From contig CAIQUD010000144.1 in the NCBI GenBank assembly GCA_903874965.1, positions 1-36,018 of the forward strand: a stretch of 36,018 bases of DNA. The letters are read 5' to 3'. The notes under the pieces are model-generated. The model was not told where the DNA came from. It made no database searches and worked only from the letters and a program-made list of their open reading frames with translations. The stretch comes from an uncultured Actinomycetes bacterium. GTDB lineage: Bacteria; Actinomycetota; Acidimicrobiia; Acidimicrobiales; RAAP-2. Each line of letters starts with the position of its first letter. Positions within the stretch are counted from its first letter, which is position 1. Made by a program: the position numbers and the translations under genes. Below are positions 32,693-36,018 of this stretch, one piece after another.

Positions 32693-33475
32693 TCAGTTTC
32701 CCACGAGGTGCGCTCCGCCGTCCACAATCAGCGTGGTTCCGGTGGTCTTTGAGAGGGCGCCTGACAACAGCACGACGCACGCCTCCGCGATCGCCGATGC
32801 GTTGTTTTCGTCCCAACCGAGTGGAGAACGTGTTGCCCAGTTGGCAAAGGCAAGCTGGGAGCCAGGAATCGACCGAGCGGCAGCCGTTCGTAGAGGTCCA
32901 GCATCGACGAGATTGACTCGAATGAGTGATGGACCATGTTGAACGGCCAGGGATTGCGTGATGCTCTCTAGTGCACCTTTCGCTACTCCCATCCAGCCAT
33001 AGCCCGGCCAGACTCGATTCGGAGCAAAGGTGAGGCCCACCACTGAAGCGCCGCCCGAGGCACGTGCAGCAGCCAGCGCCGGCTCGAGTGCGGCGACAAG
33101 GAAAGCAAGCGACGATGCGGAGATTTGAAGGGTGGTGGCGATGCTTGCGTTGCTTGCGTTGCCAAGGTTGTCACCGAGCGCGTCCGGCGGGGCATAGGCA
33201 ATGGCGTGGAGGAGGCCATGAAGGACCGGTGTTCGAAGCGCAAGTTCGGCGGCAAGGGCCTGTGCTCCGTCTGGGTCTGCGGCGTCGTAATCGAGCAGTT
33301 CAATGTCGCCACCGAGTGATCGAAGGGTACGCGCCGTTGTTGACTTCGCACGCCCGAATGACGTTGCCAGCACTCGAGCGCCGTTTTGGATGGCCTGCTC
33401 GGCAACCGCCGTTGCAATGGAACGGGGGGTGAGGATCCCCGTGATCAGCAAGGTCTTTCCTTCGAGGCTGAGCAC
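32693..33475 (-). CDS. fabI: Enoyl-[acyl-carrier-protein] reductase, InhA/FabI type
   Basis: A 260-residue enzyme for the last step of each fatty-acid elongation cycle. It starts LEGKTLLITGILTPRSIATAVAE, the FabI/InhA cofactor motif. The catalytic pair is Y159-x6-K166 in GYGWMGVAKGALES, close to the InhA sequence and numbering, followed by DAGPLRTAAA. The GTG at 33475 gives the normal family length; the frame is open upstream to 33838 but crosses the divergent gene, and no start has a well-spaced ribosome site. It is head to head with the F420H2:NADP oxidoreductase gene, 55 bases apart. Confidence 0.9.
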   Translation of the reverse strand: MLSLEGKTLLITGILTPRSIATAVAEQAIQNGARVLATSFGRAKSTTARTLRSLGGDIELLDYDAADPDGAQALAAELALRTPVLHGLLHAIAYAPPDALGDNLGNASNASIATTLQISASSLAFLVAALEPALAAARASGGASVVGLTFAPNRVWPGYGWMGVAKGALESITQSLAVQHGPSLIRVNLVDAGPLRTAAARSIPGSQLAFANWATRSPLGWDENNASAIAEACVVLLSGALSKTTGTTLIVDGGAHLVGN

Positions 33476-33530
33476 CCTTTGATCGTACTTCGGTGCATCG
33501 GCAGGAGACTGCCTGCGCGAGACTGAAGGC

Positions 33531-34181
33531 ATGAACATTGGGATCTTGGGTGGTACTGGACCTGCAGGACGCGGCCTTGCGGTGAGGCTCGCAAGCATTG
33601 GGCACACGGTGGTGCTTGGTTCGCGCGATGCGCAACGTGCTGAAGCAGTTGCCGCAGAGGTCAGAACAGGTGCGAAGGGGAAGGCAGAAACTGTCTCCGG
33701 GAGTTCAAATGAACAGGCAGCTCTTGCTGATCTCGTCATTCTTGCGACGCCATGGGAAAGCGCACTGGCAACGGTGAGTGCTCTCAAGAGCGAATTGGCC
33801 GACAAAGTGGTCATCTCGATGGTCAATGCGCTTGTCAAGAATGGCCGAGAGATGCTACCGATGTACCCACCACGCGGTTCGGTGGCCGAGATGATTCAGG
33901 CAGCACTCCCTCGATCGTCGGTTGCAGCGTCATTTCACCATCTCCCTGCAGGAATGATGGAGGACCTTGACTCCGGGTTGGAAGCTGATGTGCTCGTTTG
34001 CTCCGATCACAAAGAGGCAACGGAGACGGTTCTCGCAATTCTGGAAGGGATTGGCGGCCTTCGCGCGCTCAATGCAGGTTCGCTCGCACAAGCGTCAGCC
34101 ATTGAAGCGTTCACGGCCGTTGCCATCACCTTGAATATTCGCTACAAGACGCACTCGACCCTCAAGATGGCGGGCCTCTAG
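33531..34181 (+). CDS. npdG: F420H2:NADP+ oxidoreductase (NpdG/Fno-like)
   Basis: A 216-residue enzyme that exchanges hydride between NADPH and coenzyme F420. The N-terminal NADP motif is GILGGTGPAGRGLAVRLASIGH with VLGSRDAQRA for the 2'-phosphate. Further family segments are LVILATPWES and the late SAIEAFTAVAITLN. The length is typical. It starts the operon npdG-mshC-thrS; only four bases separate it from mshC. It implies the host makes F420. Confidence 0.9.
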   Translation: MNIGILGGTGPAGRGLAVRLASIGHTVVLGSRDAQRAEAVAAEVRTGAKGKAETVSGSSNEQAALADLVILATPWESALATVSALKSELADKVVISMVNALVKNGREMLPMYPPRGSVAEMIQAALPRSSVAASFHHLPAGMMEDLDSGLEADVLVCSDHKEATETVLAILEGIGGLRALNAGSLAQASAIEAFTAVAITLNIRYKTHSTLKMAGL

Positions 34182-34185
34182 CGCT

Positions 34186-35310
34186 ATGGCGATCCAGTTG
34201 TACGACACTGCGAGGGGAGAGGTGCTTCCGCTCGAGCCTGGACCAACGGCCACGTTGTATTCATGCGGCATTACGCCCTATGACTCAGCGCACCTTGGGC
34301 ATGCCTACGTCTATCTCATCTTCGACGTACTGACACGAAGGCTGCTTGATCTTGGTCACGAGGTGCGGTGTGTTCGAAATGTCACCGACGTGGACGACGA
34401 TCTTCTTCGCAAGGCTCGTGAACTTGGTGTGCACTACCTCGACTTGGCCGCACGGGAAATCGCGAAATTTGATCGGGATATGGCAATACTGAACCTGCTT
34501 CCGGTTGCCGTTGAGCCCAGAGCAACTTCTGCAATCCCGGAAATCTTGAAGCTCGTTGCAGCGGCACTCGACCACGGCAATGCCTACGTTCGTAATGGTT
34601 CGGTGTACTTCGACGTCTCATCATTCGATGCATTTGGTGAAGTCAGCCACTACGAACGTGATCTGATGCTGGAGCTCGCTGCAGTCCATGGCGGAAATAT
34701 TGACGACCCTCAGAAGGATGACCCGCTCGATTTCGTGCTTTGGCAACCCTCACTGCCTGACGAGCCGGCATGGGAGTCGCTCTGGGGACCTGGACGGCCT
34801 GGCTGGCACATTGAATGTTCGGCCCTTGCCTTGCGAGAGCTTGGAGCAACGCTCGATGTCCACGGTGGTGGGCGAGATCTCGTCTTCCCGCATCACGAAT
34901 GCGAGACCGCCCAGTCTGAGTCGGTCACGGGAAAGCCGTTCGTTGGGCATTGGTTGCATGTCGGGCTCGTTGGGCTCGAAGGAACCAAGATGTCGAAGTC
35001 GCTCGGGAATTTGGTTTTTGTCGAGGACCTCGTTGCGCACAGCGAACCAGCGGCCGTCCGCCTCGCGTTACTCGCTCACCATTACCGAACAGATTGGGAA
35101 TGGACCGCCCAAGATCTCGACCTAGCGGTCGTTCGACTTGGACAATGGCGAACTGGGAGCCAGTTGGGTGGCGACAACGTTCTTGAAGCGGTCCGAGCAG
35201 CCCTTGATAACGACCTTGATACGCCTGCCGCACTCTTGGCGATCGATTCCGCTTCGGCCGAGGGAATCGATGTGCGAGCCGCCGCCGACTTGCTCGGCGT
35301 TACCCTATAA
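34186..35310 (+). CDS. mshC: Cysteine:GlcN-inositol ligase MshC (mycothiol synthesis), CysRS-like
   Basis: A 374-residue member of the cysteinyl-tRNA synthetase superfamily. The zinc site is C27, C211 and H236 (FPHHE), the HIGH motif is H36-LG-H39 and KMSKS is 268-272. The sequence reads CGITPYD, as in MshC, where CysRS has CGPTVYD; RLALLAHHYRTDWEW after KMSKS is also MshC-like, and the C-terminal tRNA-binding domain of CysRS is missing. It would ATP-activate cysteine and join it to glucosaminyl-inositol. It is slightly short for MshC (usually about 410), so a divergent CysRS paralogue is the alternative. Confidence 0.82.
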   Translation: MAIQLYDTARGEVLPLEPGPTATLYSCGITPYDSAHLGHAYVYLIFDVLTRRLLDLGHEVRCVRNVTDVDDDLLRKARELGVHYLDLAAREIAKFDRDMAILNLLPVAVEPRATSAIPEILKLVAAALDHGNAYVRNGSVYFDVSSFDAFGEVSHYERDLMLELAAVHGGNIDDPQKDDPLDFVLWQPSLPDEPAWESLWGPGRPGWHIECSALALRELGATLDVHGGGRDLVFPHHECETAQSESVTGKPFVGHWLHVGLVGLEGTKMSKSLGNLVFVEDLVAHSEPAAVRLALLAHHYRTDWEWTAQDLDLAVVRLGQWRTGSQLGGDNVLEAVRAALDNDLDTPAALLAIDSASAEGIDVRAAADLLGVTL

Positions 35311-35335
35311 ACATCAACCTTTAGAGGAGTAGTAC

Positions 35336-36018
35336 ATGCCACCTCAACTCACGGTGACGCTTCCCGATGGCAGCGCGCGAGAGCTTGCTGACGGAGCGAC
35401 GGTCGCTGACCTCGCTCAACAAATTGGACCCCGTCTTGCAAAGGCGGCACTTGCCGGATCAGTGAACGGGCAGGTGGTGGATTTGTCAACGCCGCTCAAT
35501 AATGGAGACGAAGTCGCCATCCTCACCCCAACGACACCTGAAGGAAGAGAAGTCCTGCGGCACTCGACGGCGCACGTCTTGGCACAGGCGGTCACGAGGC
35601 TCTGGCCAGGGGCGAAATACGCAATTGGCCCGGTAATTGCCGATGGTTTCTACTACGACTTCGATTTGCCCAACGACGCCCGCTTTAGTGATGGTGACCT
35701 TGGTCGGATTGAGGCGATGATGCAAACAATCGTCGCAGAGGCCCAACCATTTGTTCGAGACGAATTGTCGGTTGACGAAGGTTTGTCGTTATTTGCCGAA
35801 CAGCCCTACAAGTGCGAGATCATTACCTCGGTTGGCAGCCTTGCCGATGAAGTCGATGCGGCACCTGAAGTCGTCGGTGGCGCAACGATCGTCTCCACCT
35901 ATCGCAATAGTCCCGAATTTGTTGACCTCTGCCGTGGACCCCATGTTCCCTCGACGGCGAAGCTCGGTCACTTCAAGTTGATGCGTGTCGCCGGGGCCTA
36001 CTGGCGTGGCGACGTGCA
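35336..36018 (+). CDS. thrS: Threonyl-tRNA synthetase, C-terminus cut off by window edge
   Basis: The first 227 residues of ThrRS are present and the frame is open at the window edge. Residues 1-60 form the TGS domain (VTLPDGSARELADGATVADLA). The editing domain follows, with H76-STA-H80 and the later DLCRGPHVP carrying its Cys and His. The catalytic and anticodon domains lie outside the window. The ATG has a strong AGAGGAG six bases upstream, and only 25 bases separate it from mshC, so the genes are probably one operon. Confidence 0.95.
   Translation, partial: MPPQLTVTLPDGSARELADGATVADLAQQIGPRLAKAALAGSVNGQVVDLSTPLNNGDEVAILTPTTPEGREVLRHSTAHVLAQAVTRLWPGAKYAIGPVIADGFYYDFDLPNDARFSDGDLGRIEAMMQTIVAEAQPFVRDELSVDEGLSLFAEQPYKCEIITSVGSLADEVDAAPEVVGGATIVSTYRNSPEFVDLCRGPHVPSTAKLGHFKLMRVAGAYWRGDV

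Noticed and set aside
33476-33838. Upstream extension of the FabI frame
   Set aside because: It would run through the divergent npdG gene; the GTG at 33475 gives the normal FabI/InhA length and residue numbering.
34186-35310. Annotation as cysteinyl-tRNA synthetase
   Set aside because: The CGITPYD motif, the segment after KMSKS and the missing tRNA-binding C-terminus fit MshC better; kept only as an alternative.

Overview
The window reads as a chromosomal segment of a medium-GC actinobacterium, most likely of the class Acidimicrobiia or a near relative. The pointers are a mycothiol ligase (MshC-like), an F420H2:NADP oxidoreductase, an InhA-like enoyl-ACP reductase, a clpS-DUF2017 pair, a 3Fe-4S ferredoxin next to a P450, frequent GTG starts, and no outer-membrane export gene beside the polysaccharide genes. 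The class is inferred from gene content, not from a marker phylogeny. Genes are tightly packed, with many ATGA/GTGA overlaps. No RNA gene, insertion sequence, CRISPR array or attachment site was recognised, and no gene-free stretch exceeds about 180 bases.

Left part (1-12228), metabolism and housekeeping: a truncated SDR coupled to a DinB-like protein (minus); a Tat-exported Rieske protein, then a ferredoxin-P450 pair (plus); an aminopeptidase P (minus); a small unknown protein (plus); clpS with a DUF2017 gene (minus); a lipoprotein with two FKBP domains (minus); a nitroreductase/nitronate monooxygenase pair (minus) divergent from an enoyl-CoA hydratase/dienoyl-CoA-reductase-like pair (plus); and a homodimer-type ABC exporter (minus).

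Centre (12327-32217), a large exopolysaccharide locus of the Wzx/Wzy type: a low-molecular-weight tyrosine phosphatase (Wzb role), a DUF4012 membrane protein, a fused Wzz/BY-kinase with a (Tyr-Gly)12 tail, a Wzy/O-antigen-ligase-like polymerase, eight glycosyltransferase proteins carrying ten GT domains (two are two-domain fusions), a Wzx-like flippase, and an initiating polyprenyl-phosphate sugar transferase. The genes lie in alternating blocks on both strands. Together they can account for priming, assembly, flipping, polymerisation and phospho-control of one surface polysaccharide. No nucleotide-sugar synthesis genes are present in the window.

Right part (32311-36018): a SnoaL-like protein and an InhA-like FabI (minus), head to head with an operon of F420H2:NADP oxidoreductase, MshC and threonyl-tRNA synthetase (plus, cut by the window edge).

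The best candidates for something little described are the phospho-tyrosine module (phosphatase, DUF4012 protein, kinase with the Tyr-Gly tail and an altered Walker A' motif) and the fused glycosyltransferases. Inverted repeats in three upstream regions look like operators.
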